From the NCBI GenBank assembly GCA_945828175.1, contig CALZQD010000067.1, forward strand, positions 1 to 7,876: a DNA stretch of 7,876 bases. The letters run 5' to 3'. Positions 1 through 7,413 of this stretch are shown piece by piece. Source of the stretch: an uncultured Bacteroidales bacterium (GTDB lineage Bacteria; Bacteroidota; Bacteroidia; Bacteroidales; Muribaculaceae). A model generated the notes under the pieces. It was not told the DNA's origin. It worked only from the letters and a program-made list of their open reading frames with translations, and made no database searches. Positions within the stretch are counted from its first letter, which is position 1, and each line of letters starts with the position of its first letter. The position numbers were made by a program, and so were the translations under genes.

Positions 1-68
<68 letters not shown>

Positions 69-90
69 CTCAAATAAACCAATCATTATC

Positions 91-124
91 AGCGTCAACT
101 CTTTAACAGCGTTGACGCTTTTTT
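91..124 (+). terminator. Intrinsic terminator after tRNA-His
   Basis: A perfect 9-bp inverted repeat (AGCGTCAAC at 91-99, GTTGACGCT at 111-119) encloses an 11-base loop and runs directly into a run of six T (119-124). It fits a rho-independent terminator ending the tRNA transcript. Its T run ends only 12 bases before the next start codon. Confidence 0.88.
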
Positions 125-136
125 CATTAAATATTC

Positions 137-931
137 ATGACCGATTCAGAACTCAAAGAGCTGCTCGACTATGAGTCGCGGCGAATCAATTGCGTCGATT
201 TCGTCGACGAAGACCCCGTCAGGTTTCCGCGACACTTCAGTGACAAACGCGACATCGAAATCGCCGCACTGCTCGCCTCGACCATCGCCTGGGGCAAACG
301 CTCGATGATATGCCGCGACGCCGAAAAAATGTTCTCGCTTATGGACTGGCAGCCATATCAATATGTCGTCGACCGCGGCTTTGAGGATCTGCCCGACATG
401 AATATCCACCGCACTTTTTTCGCCGCCAACCTGCGCCATTATCTCCGCGGTCTGGCGAGAATCTACGACCGCTACGACTCGCTCGAGGACTTCGCCCGTG
501 CGGTCGGCACGGCCGATGCCGAAATGCCCGCATGGCATCTCGTTGCGGCCATCAACGCCGAGCTCTGCGAGGCCAACGGCGGCTGCGGCGACTCGCGCTG
601 CCTGCCGCTCTCGCTCGACAGTACGGCCCTGAAACGCTTCAACATGGCCCTGCGTTGGCTTGTGCGCGATGACGGCATCGTCGACCTCGGTATATGGTCG
701 GTGCTCAAACCCTCGCAGCTCTATGTGCCGCTCGACGTCCACGTCGGCAACACCTCGCGCGAGCTCGGACTTCTCACTCGCCGCGCCAATGACCGCCGCG
801 CCGTCGTCGAGCTGACCGAAGCCCTGCGACGCTTCAACCCCGACGATCCTGTCGTCTACGACTACGCTCTCTTCGGCCTCGGCGTCTACAAGAGCTTCGA
901 CGAGGCCCTCGAAAACGCCAAAAAACGGTAG
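137..931 (+). CDS. TIGR02757/DUF2400 family protein, function unknown
   Basis: This 264-residue protein matches the Bacteroidota-rich TIGR02757 (DUF2400) family over its full expected length. Hallmarks I can see are an N-terminal DPVRFPRHF segment (26-34), D39/E41, an AWG (51-53), a central KRFNMALRWLVRDDG block (166-180) followed by VDLGIW, then PLDVHVGN (198-205) and a C-terminal YDYALFGLGV (241-250). No function is established for the family. The P-x-D-x-H-V block followed by R-x-L-G-L resembles the stretch around the catalytic Asp of HhH-GPD DNA glycosylases (Asp200 here), but I see no matching catalytic Lys or glycine-rich hairpin motif. A glycosylase-like fold is therefore only an inference. 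The ATG at 137 is chosen because family similarity begins within the first ten residues. No promoter is visible between the upstream terminator and the start, so expression may depend on read-through. No signal peptide or membrane helix is seen. Confidence 0.9.
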   Translation: MTDSELKELLDYESRRINCVDFVDEDPVRFPRHFSDKRDIEIAALLASTIAWGKRSMICRDAEKMFSLMDWQPYQYVVDRGFEDLPDMNIHRTFFAANLRHYLRGLARIYDRYDSLEDFARAVGTADAEMPAWHLVAAINAELCEANGGCGDSRCLPLSLDSTALKRFNMALRWLVRDDGIVDLGIWSVLKPSQLYVPLDVHVGNTSRELGLLTRRANDRRAVVELTEALRRFNPDDPVVYDYALFGLGVYKSFDEALENAKKR

Positions 932-968
932 TGAGGTAAAAAAGTTAAGAATTCAATCGATTTGTATA

Positions 969-999
969 TTTGATAATTAACACGAAAGCGCTAATTTTG
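969..999 (+). promoter_or_regulatory. Bacteroides-type promoter for the iron-sulfur/ligA operon
   Basis: TTTG at 969-972 is followed by exactly 19 bases and then TAATTTTG at 992-999. This matches the Bacteroidota sigma-ABfr consensus (-33 TTTG, 19-21 bases, -7 TAnnTTTG) at every fixed position. Transcription would begin around 1005, leaving a leader of roughly 65 bases before the ATG at 1069. A second -7-like box, TATATTTG (965-972), overlaps the -33 element but has no TTTG at the right distance upstream. The promoter placement rules out the in-frame TTG at 970 as the normal start of the next gene. Confidence 0.75.
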
Positions 1000-1068
1000 C
1001 ATTTCAAGCAGGCGCTTAAGGCGTCGTGTGCCTTCTTTGATAACCGTTACGGCGCTACCGATCTGTTT

Positions 1069-2628
1069 ATGCTTAAGGCTTTAAGAGTAATTTTCGCTAT
1101 CGTCTGCCTCGCGGCTGTGACATTGCTTTTTGTCGACTTCACAGGCTTCGCGGCAGGCCACTGGGGCTGGCTCGCCAAGATACAGTTCGTGCCGGCGCTG
1201 CTGTCGCTCAACCTCCTGGTTGTCGCCGCGTTAGTGGTGCTGACGCTCGTCTTCGGTAGGCTCTATTGCTCGGTCATCTGTCCGTTAGGCGTTTTTCAAG
1301 ATTTCATCAACTGGCTCCACAATCATTTCGGCGGCAAACGCGCCAAGCGCAACAACCGTTTCCGCTATCACGCGCCGCATAAGAAGCTGCGCCTGAGCTT
1401 CCTGACGCTCTTTGTCGTCATGATAGCCGTGGGCATCGTCGGGCTGAGTTCGACCGCCTTTGCCGCCGCCGGCCTCATCGAGCCGTACAGCGCGTACGGC
1501 CGCATAGCCACACAGCTGTTTGCCCCGGTATATGATGCTGGCAACAACGTGCTCGCCGACATGTCAGCAGCTTCTGACAATTATGATTTCTATCATGTGC
1601 TTCCGAGGTTTGCATGGCCGGTGTTTATCGTCGCCGCGCTGACGTTTATCGTCGTGGTCACCTTTGCCTGGATTGGCGGACGAAACTATTGCAACATCGT
1701 CTGCCCGGTCGGCACCGTCCTCGGCTATCTCTCGAAATACTCTCTGCTCAAGCCCGTTATCGACAAGAGCAAATGTAACGGCTGCCGCAAGTGCGAGCGC
1801 AACTGCAAGGCATCATGTATCGACGGCCACAACCACGTCATCGACTATACGCGCTGCGTCACCTGCTTTGACTGCATCGGCAACTGCTCGCAGCACGCCA
1901 TCAGCTATCGCCCCGCTCTCCGCAAAAAGGCCGCTGACCAAGGCGCCGAGGCCAAAACCGAGACCAAAGCCGACTCCAAGACCGATGCCGGCCGCCGCAG
2001 CTTTATCATCACCGGCGCCGCTATCGCCGGAGGCCTCGTGGCCCGCGCGGCCGTCAAGGGCGACGGCGGCCTTGCTCCCGTCAAAGACAAGAAGCGCCCC
2101 GAGCGCGAGACCCAGGTCGTGCCTCCCGGTGCTATCTCGGCTTCGCATCTCAACGCCCGCTGCACTTCGTGTCAGCTGTGTATCAACTCATGTCCCGAAG
2201 GTGTGCTGAAACCCTCGACCGACATAGAGTCTTTCATGCACCCTGTGTCGTATTATACTGACGGCTGGTGCCGTCCCGACTGCACGACCTGCGGCGACGT
2301 CTGCCCGGTCGGCGCTATTGTCAGCCTCGACCCCGCCGAGAAGAGCTCGACCAAGATAGGCACGGCCAAGGTCGACCTCGACACCTGCATCTCGGCCTCG
2401 GCCGGACAGCAGTGCGGCAACTGCGAACGCCACTGTCCCGCCGGAGCCATCACGATGGCGCCTGTCAGCGACGCTCCCGGCGCGCATCTCCGTCCCATCG
2501 TCGACGAAGCCGCCTGCATCGGCTGCGGCGCGTGTGAGTATCATTGTCCCGTCGGTACCGCCGGCATCATCCGCGCCGACCACTCGGCCATTCATGTTGA
2601 GGGCGTCGACGTCCACCGTTTAATCTGA
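1069..2628 (+). CDS. NapH-NapG-like fusion: membrane polyferredoxin with internal Tat-like segment
   Basis: This 519-residue protein is predicted to carry electrons between the membrane and the periplasm. Numbering is from the ATG at 1069. Four membrane helices are visible (about 5-22, 39-63, 108-127, 183-203), with C-x3-CP motifs after helices 2 and 4 (C67/C71 and C208/C212) as in NapH. Two ferredoxin motifs follow (C236-C239-C242-C246 and C263-C266-C269-C273), expected on the cytoplasmic side. A charged Lys/Ala/Asp linker (about 283-308) leads to RRSFIITG (309-316) and a weakly hydrophobic stretch resembling a Tat signal. The C-terminal part holds four more cysteine clusters (365-375, 401-412, 440-456, 483-493) in the order and spacing typical of NapG. 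I therefore infer a fused NapH and NapG. The open frame extends upstream to a TTG at 970, but the promoter lies there and the hydrophobic N-terminus typical of the family begins MLKALRVIF. It starts a four-gene operon and lies 7 bases from a Tat-exported reductase, its likely partner. The donor and acceptor are not shown by sequence. Confidence 0.85.
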   Translation: MLKALRVIFAIVCLAAVTLLFVDFTGFAAGHWGWLAKIQFVPALLSLNLLVVAALVVLTLVFGRLYCSVICPLGVFQDFINWLHNHFGGKRAKRNNRFRYHAPHKKLRLSFLTLFVVMIAVGIVGLSSTAFAAAGLIEPYSAYGRIATQLFAPVYDAGNNVLADMSAASDNYDFYHVLPRFAWPVFIVAALTFIVVVTFAWIGGRNYCNIVCPVGTVLGYLSKYSLLKPVIDKSKCNGCRKCERNCKASCIDGHNHVIDYTRCVTCFDCIGNCSQHAISYRPALRKKAADQGAEAKTETKADSKTDAGRRSFIITGAAIAGGLVARAAVKGDGGLAPVKDKKRPERETQVVPPGAISASHLNARCTSCQLCINSCPEGVLKPSTDIESFMHPVSYYTDGWCRPDCTTCGDVCPVGAIVSLDPAEKSSTKIGTAKVDLDTCISASAGQQCGNCERHCPAGAITMAPVSDAPGAHLRPIVDEAACIGCGACEYHCPVGTAGIIRADHSAIHVEGVDVHRLI

Positions 2629-2635
2629 TTCTGTC

Positions 2636-4030
2636 ATGGAAAAGAAAGACAACAACAATATATCGCGCCGCAGATTCCTCAAGCATCTCGGCATCGGAGC
2701 GCTCGCCGGCGTCGCCACGGCCTGCGGCAGCAACGTCGTCAGCGAGACTGACAAGAAAAAAGCCGGCGACGGCAAGATGACATATCGCGTCAACCACAAC
2801 ACCGGCGACAGCGTCTCGGTGCTCGGCTACGGCTGTATGCGTCTGCCGACCAAGTCTGACCCAAAAACCGACGCCGACCCCGAAATCGACCAGGAGGCCG
2901 TCAACGCCCAGGTCGACTATGCCCTCGAGCACGGCGTCAACTACTTCGACACGTCGCCAGCCTACTGCAAGGGCCGCTCTGAGCACGTCATGGGCATTGC
3001 CCTCTCACGTCATCCGCGCGACAGCTATTTCATCGCCACCAAGCTGTCGAACTTCGCGCCCTCGACATGGCCGCGCGAAGAGTCGATAGCCATGTTCGAG
3101 AATTCACTCAAAGAACTGCAGACCGACTACATCGACTACCTGCTCCTCCACGCCGTAGGGCAGGGAAGCTTCGAGGCCCTCAACGGCCGCTATATCGACA
3201 ACGGCATCCTCGACTATCTCAAGGAGAAGAAAGAGGCCGGCGTCATACGCAATCTCGGCTTCTCGTATCACGGCGATGTCGCGGTCTTCGACTACCTCCT
3301 CGAGATGATGGACCGCGGCGAGGTCCACTGGGATTTCGTCCAGATTCAGCTCAACTATATCGACTGGAACAACGCCAAGAAGGTCAACGACAGCAACACT
3401 GACGCCTCGTATCTCTACGCCGAGCTCGAGCGACGCAATATCCCCGTCGTCATCATGGAGCCGCTGCTCGGCGGACGCTTGGCTTCGGTCAGCGCCCCGA
3501 TTGCAGCCAAGATGAAACAGCGCCGTCCCGACGACAGCATAGCCTCGTGGGCCTTCAGATATGCCGGTTCGCATCCCGGAGTACTGACTGTGCTCAGCGG
3601 CATGACCTATCTCGACCATCTCAAGGAGAATGTCGCCACATACTCGCCGCTCGACCCTGTCACCGACGAGGAAAACGAATTTCTCGAGGTCGTGGCGCAG
3701 GAAATTCTGCAGAACGACACGGTGCCGTGTACCGACTGCAAATACTGTATGCCCTGTCCCTACGGCGTCAACATCCCGGCCATTTTCGCCCATTATAACA
3801 AATGTGTCAACGACGACAACGTCGCCCGTGATACCCGCGACCCCCACTACGACAAGGCTCGCCGTGCGTTTCTTGTCGGCTATGACCGCACTGTGCCGAA
3901 GCTCCGCCAGGCATCGCGCTGTATCGCCTGCGGCAACTGCCTGAGCGAGTGTCCGCAGTCGATCGACATCCCCGGCCGTCTACGCGAAATCGACCAATAC
4001 GTCGACCGTTTAAAGTCAGGCAAAGCATGA
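2636..4030 (+). CDS. Tat-exported lipoprotein aldo/keto reductase with two [4Fe-4S] motifs
   Basis: This 464-residue protein belongs to the COG1453-type aldo/keto reductases with a C-terminal ferredoxin domain. The N-terminus has a textbook twin-arginine motif, SRRRFLK (10-16), a hydrophobic core, and a cysteine after ATA (C30) that fits a lipobox. No acidic surface-export signal follows C30, so I infer a periplasm-facing, membrane-anchored enzyme. The barrel spans about 50-340. The AKR catalytic tetrad can be assigned as D105 and Y110 (DTSPAY), K136 (ATK) and H172 (LLLH). The C-terminal domain has CTDCKYCMPCP (C365, C368, C371, C374) and CIACGNCLSECP (C429, C432, C435, C439), enough for two [4Fe-4S] clusters. 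The substrate is unknown. The start at 2636 is firm because the Tat motif is within 16 residues. Export with bound clusters fits Tat, and the preceding polyferredoxin is the obvious electron partner. By hand alignment, the usual NADPH 2'-phosphate-binding Lys and Arg near the end of the barrel are absent. Confidence 0.92.
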   Translation: MEKKDNNNISRRRFLKHLGIGALAGVATACGSNVVSETDKKKAGDGKMTYRVNHNTGDSVSVLGYGCMRLPTKSDPKTDADPEIDQEAVNAQVDYALEHGVNYFDTSPAYCKGRSEHVMGIALSRHPRDSYFIATKLSNFAPSTWPREESIAMFENSLKELQTDYIDYLLLHAVGQGSFEALNGRYIDNGILDYLKEKKEAGVIRNLGFSYHGDVAVFDYLLEMMDRGEVHWDFVQIQLNYIDWNNAKKVNDSNTDASYLYAELERRNIPVVIMEPLLGGRLASVSAPIAAKMKQRRPDDSIASWAFRYAGSHPGVLTVLSGMTYLDHLKENVATYSPLDPVTDEENEFLEVVAQEILQNDTVPCTDCKYCMPCPYGVNIPAIFAHYNKCVNDDNVARDTRDPHYDKARRAFLVGYDRTVPKLRQASRCIACGNCLSECPQSIDIPGRLREIDQYVDRLKSGKA

Positions 4031-4031
4031 T

Positions 4032-4970
4032 ATGAGCAAGCGTTTCAAAGGTCTGGTTATCGGCACTGCGGCCGCGGCCACATATGGTCTCAACCCGCTC
4101 TTCGCGCTGCCGCTCTATGCCGACGGCCTCGATACATATTCAGTTCTGTTGCTGCGCTACCTCGGCGCCATCCCGTTGTTGGCGATAATGATAAAGGCCC
4201 GCGGACGCAGCTTTGCCATCAGGCGCGACCAGATTGTGCCCGTCATCGTACTCGGACTGATGCTCGGCCTGTCGTCGCTCGGCCTCTTCCTGAGCTACCG
4301 CTATATCGACGCCGGCATCGCCTCGACGCTGCTGTTCGTCTATCCGCTGATGGTGGCGCTTATCATGGCTGGTCTCTATCACGAGAAACTGACGATGCAA
4401 ACTGTTGTCTGTCTGTTGCTTGCCCTTGTCGGCATATTTCTCCTGAGCCACACGTCGACTGGCGCGGCAATAAGCGTGGCTGGCATATTCTGGGTCGTCG
4501 TGTCGGCTCTGTCCTATGCCGTCTATATCGTCATCATCAACCGCAGCCGTGTCAACGATATGCCTACACTGCCGCTGACTTTCTGGCTCCTGATCTTCGG
4601 TTCGGTCATCTTCGTCGGCGGCGTTATTGCTCAGGGTGAGCTCATTCTGCCGTCGCGGCCGCTGCTGTGGGGCAACACCTTCGCTTTGGCGCTGCTGCCG
4701 ACGGTGGTGAGCCTGTCGCTTACGACGGTGGCGATTCACATGATAGGCCCGACGCCGACGGCCATCCTCGGCGTCTTCGAGCCCGTCACGGCAGTAATTG
4801 TCGGTGTCCTTGTCTTCGGTGAAGTGCTTGGCCTGCGACAGATTACGGGCCTCGTGCTGATACTCGGCGCCGTCACGATGGTAGTCTCGGGAGGGAATCT
4901 TGCCCGCCGGATTGTTAGAATAAAAAAGATGTTCCCGTCGCTTCGCGGCCGCGGGAAAAATAAGAGCTAA
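4032..4970 (+). CDS. EamA/DMT-family inner-membrane transporter
   Basis: This 312-residue protein is almost entirely hydrophobic and shows the tandem EamA repeat of the drug/metabolite transporter superfamily, with about ten membrane helices. The first repeat covers roughly residues 5-140 and ends with the YPLMVALIM...HEKLT signature (104-121). The second covers roughly 145-287 and carries the matching EPVTAVIVGVLVFGE signature (250-264). A basic tail (291-312) follows the last helix and should be cytoplasmic. Members export amino acids, nucleotides or other small metabolites; the substrate cannot be told from sequence. The ATG lies one base after the stop of the reductase gene, so the two are very probably translated from one mRNA. 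Whether the transporter is functionally tied to the redox genes is open. Length is normal for the family and nothing is disrupted. Confidence 0.93.
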   Translation: MSKRFKGLVIGTAAAATYGLNPLFALPLYADGLDTYSVLLLRYLGAIPLLAIMIKARGRSFAIRRDQIVPVIVLGLMLGLSSLGLFLSYRYIDAGIASTLLFVYPLMVALIMAGLYHEKLTMQTVVCLLLALVGIFLLSHTSTGAAISVAGIFWVVVSALSYAVYIVIINRSRVNDMPTLPLTFWLLIFGSVIFVGGVIAQGELILPSRPLLWGNTFALALLPTVVSLSLTTVAIHMIGPTPTAILGVFEPVTAVIVGVLVFGEVLGLRQITGLVLILGAVTMVVSGGNLARRIVRIKKMFPSLRGRGKNKS

Positions 4971-4976
4971 ATACTT

Positions 4977-6989
4977 ATGACTATGTCACCAAAGGAAGAG
5001 ATATTATATCTGCGCAGCGAGCTTAATCGCCACAACCACAACTATTACGTCAACAACGCGCCTGAAATCAGCGACCGCGAGTTCGACGAGATGATGAAAA
5101 AGCTCGAGCGTCTCGAGGCCGAGCATCCCGAGTATGACGACCCGCTGTCGCCGACCAGGCGTGTCGGCTCCGACCTCTCGCGCGGCTTCAAACAGGTTGC
5201 CCACATCTATCCGATGCTTTCGCTGGGCAATACCTACTCGATAGAGGAGGTCGATGCCTGGGTCAAGCGCACCTCGACGGCTCTCGCGGGCCAGGATGTA
5301 AGCATCGTCGGCGAGATGAAGTTCGACGGTACGGGCATTTCGCTGATTTATGAGCACGGCCGCCTCGTGCGCGCCGTTACTCGCGGCGACGGCGAGAAGG
5401 GCGACGATGTCACGGAGAATGTCAAGACGATTCGCAGCATCCCGCTGCAGCTCTCGGGCGACGACTGGCCCGAGATGTTCGAGATCCGCGGCGAGATTGT
5501 CATGCCCTGGAAGGCCTTCGAGCGCCTCAACGCCGACCGTGCTTTCAACGAGGAGCCTCTCTTCGCCAATCCGCGCAACGCCGCCGCCGGCACGATAAAG
5601 CTGCTCAATCCGGCCGAGGTCGCCGCCCGCGGTCTCGACGCCTATCTCTATTATCTACTCGGCGAGAATCTTCCTTTTGACAACCACTACGACAACATGC
5701 TTGCCGCGCGCCGCTGGGGATTCAAGGTCTCCGACGCCATGACGCTGATGACTTCGATTGACCAGGTCGACGCCTTCATCAACAAGTGGGATACGGCCCG
5801 CAAGGAGCTGCCGGTCGCCACCGACGGACTCGTCTTCAAGGTCAATTCGCTGCGCCAGCAGCTCAACTTGGGCTTCACGGCCAAGTCGCCGCGCTGGGCC
5901 ATCGCATATAAATTCGCTGCCGAGCGGGCGCTGACCCGGCTGAGATTCGTGTCGTTCGATGTCGGTCGCCTCGGATATATCACGCCTGTCGCAAACCTCG
6001 ATCCTGTGCTTCTGTCGGGTACCGTCGTCAAGCGCGCATCGCTCCACAACGAAGACATCATGACGACGCTCGACATTCATGAGGACGATATGCTCTATGT
6101 CGAGAAAGGCGGCGAGATTATCCCCAAAATCACCGGCGTCGAGCTCTCTGAGCGTGAACCTGGTGCCAAGCCCGTCGTCTTTGTGTCGCATTGCCCGGTC
6201 TGCGGCTCGCCGCTTGTACGCGTCGAGGGCGAGGCGGCCTGGATTTGTCCCAACAAAGACGGCTGCCCGCCGCAGATTATCGGACGTCTCGAGCACTTTG
6301 TCGGCCGACGTATGATGAACATCGACGGCATCGGCGAGGAGACCGCCGCCGCTCTCTATGCCGCCGGACTGGTCAGAAACATCGCCGACTTCTACGACCT
6401 GAAGGCTTCTGACCTCATGAAGCTCGAAGGCTTCGGCCGGCGCAGCGCCGAGCGTGTCATCGAGGGCATCGAGGCGAGCAAGAGCGTTGGCTTCGAGCGC
6501 GTGCTCTATGCCCTGTCGATTCCCTTTGTCGGCGAGACGACGGCCAAGAAGATTGCGCGTACAGTCAAGTCGCTCGACAATCTTATGGCTATGACGCCCG
6601 AGCAGCTTGAGAGCATCGAGGATGTCGGCAAGAAGATTGCCGTCAGTATCGCCGACTATTTCGCTTCGCCTGAAAAACGCGAGATGATTGAGCGCCTGCG
6701 CCGTGCCGGTGTCACTCTTGCCATCGACGAAGACGAGGATGCCGAGGGCAAGACCGACCTGCTTGCCGGCAAGACCTTTGTCATCAGCGGTGTCTTTGCT
6801 CGTCACAGCCGCGACGAATATAAGGCGCTGATTGAGCGCAACGGCGGCAAAAATGTCGGCTCAATCTCTAAAAAAACCGACTATGTGCTCGCCGGCGAAA
6901 ATATGGGTCCGGCCAAACTCGAGAAGGCAACGGCGCTCGGCATCCCGATTATCGACGAGGATACTTTCCTCGCCATGATAGGGCAGTGA
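4977..6989 (+). CDS. ligA: NAD-dependent DNA ligase LigA
   Basis: This 670-residue enzyme seals nicks in duplex DNA in the cytoplasm during replication and repair, using NAD+. All domains are present. Domain Ia (about 1-70) has the NAD-binding HNYY...[11 protein letters not shown] region. The adenylation domain contains the KFDG motif with nucleophile K115, followed by [28 protein letters not shown] and [10 protein letters not shown]. An OB fold follows, then a four-cysteine zinc finger (C406, C409, C424, C430), helix-hairpin-helix repeats (about 441-565) and a C-terminal BRCT domain (about 595-670). K115 falls at the same residue number as in E. coli LigA. The ATG at 4977 is used; a second ATG at 4983 would shorten the protein by two residues without touching any motif. 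It begins 6 bases after the transporter gene with no promoter that I can see, so it is probably the last gene of the operon. Its last 41 bases overlap a convergent minus-strand gene. Confidence 0.98.
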   Translation: MTMSPKEEILYLRSELNRHNHNYYVNNAPEISDREFDEMMKKLERLEAEHPEYDDPLSPTRRVGSDLSRGFKQVAHIYPMLSLGNTYSIEEVDAWVKRTSTALAGQDVSIVGEMKFDGTGISLIYEHGRLVRAVTRGDGEKGDDVTENVKTIRSIPLQLSGDDWPEMFEIRGEIVMPWKAFERLNADRAFNEEPLFANPRNAAAGTIKLLNPAEVAARGLDAYLYYLLGENLPFDNHYDNMLAARRWGFKVSDAMTLMTSIDQVDAFINKWDTARKELPVATDGLVFKVNSLRQQLNLGFTAKSPRWAIAYKFAAERALTRLRFVSFDVGRLGYITPVANLDPVLLSGTVVKRASLHNEDIMTTLDIHEDDMLYVEKGGEIIPKITGVELSEREPGAKPVVFVSHCPVCGSPLVRVEGEAAWICPNKDGCPPQIIGRLEHFVGRRMMNIDGIGEETAAALYAAGLVRNIADFYDLKASDLMKLEGFGRRSAERVIEGIEASKSVGFERVLYALSIPFVGETTAKKIARTVKSLDNLMAMTPEQLESIEDVGKKIAVSIADYFASPEKREMIERLRRAGVTLAIDEDEDAEGKTDLLAGKTFVISGVFARHSRDEYKALIERNGGKNVGSISKKTDYVLAGENMGPAKLEKATALGIPIIDEDTFLAMIGQ

Positions 6990-7413
6990 GAGTGAGCAGC
7001 AACGACGCGCCTACGATAGCGACGAGGTAGGGCAGCCTGCTGTCGCGGCTGCTGACCTCTGACGACGATGTCGCGTGGGCCGATGTCATCAATGAATCGC
7101 GGCTTTCGCCGACCTCTGTGACCGATGTCGATCCGTCGCCGGTGACTGTGGCTCTCAGCCTGTGTCCGCCGATGGCGATGAGGCTGATTTCGCCGCCGCC
7201 GTCAGGCGGTCGCGTGACGATGATAAGGGGCGAATCGATTTCGATGGCGCTCGTCAGGGCGAGCCGGCTTTCTATGGCGAGGCTGTCGTTCAGGCGTTTC
7301 AGCTCAATGCGGTCGAGGCGTTTATCTTCTTTTACAGTGCTCTCTTTGTGGCTGCGGCAGCCCTGGCAGGCTAACAGTGTGGCCGCGACTGTGGTGATTA
7401 GGAGTGCTTTCAT
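6949..7413 (-). CDS. Small lipoprotein with C-terminal membrane helix, candidate unimolecular spanin
   Basis: I do not recognise a family for this 154-residue protein, but its architecture is clear. It begins with a short basic-hydrophobic signal ending in LLAC, giving a lipidation cysteine at C16. A charged segment (about 20-60) follows, then a stretch with beta-like alternation (about 61-100), a Ser-rich linker (about 103-125) and one membrane helix at about 127-146, ending in a basic tail RGKYPRR. An outer-membrane lipid anchor plus a C-terminal inner-membrane helix is the topology of phage u-spanins such as T1 gp11, which fuse outer and inner membranes in the last step of lysis. It directly follows an endolysin-type amidase. 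The ATG at 7413 is chosen because it overlaps the amidase stop as ATGA, and because the in-frame upstream start would bury the signal peptide. The last 12 codons and stop are antisense to the end of ligA. The lipoprotein call is fairly firm; spanin function is inferred. Confidence 0.7.
   Translation of the reverse strand: MKALLITTVAATLLACQGCRSHKESTVKEDKRLDRIELKRLNDSLAIESRLALTSAIEIDSPLIIVTRPPDGGGEISLIAIGGHRLRATVTGDGSTSVTEVGESRDSLMTSAHATSSSEVSSRDSRLPYLVAIVGASLLLTLTALSWRGKYPRR

Noticed and set aside
965..972. TATATTTG as the promoter -7 box for the iron-sulfur gene
   Set aside because: It matches TAnnTTTG, but no TTTG lies 19-21 bases upstream, whereas the box at 992-999 has one at exactly 19.
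1664..2209. A 181-codon plus-strand frame inside the iron-sulfur gene
   Set aside because: Its Ala/Ser/Pro/Arg-rich translation is a frame shadow; the real frame carries regularly spaced cysteine clusters here.
3104..3847. A 247-codon open frame antisense to the aldo/keto reductase
   Set aside because: It lies wholly within a well-supported gene and mirrors its third-position bias; no motif or start signal supports it.
4935..4965. GC-rich palindrome followed by A-rich DNA near the end of the transporter gene, considered as a terminator
   Set aside because: It lies inside coding sequence and is followed by an A-rich run rather than T, so it is not a plus-strand intrinsic terminator.
5655..6806. 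A 383-codon open frame antisense to ligA
   Set aside because: ligA is unmistakable in the opposite strand with all motifs intact. Long antisense frames are expected in GC-rich coding DNA, and the translation shows no recognisable domain.
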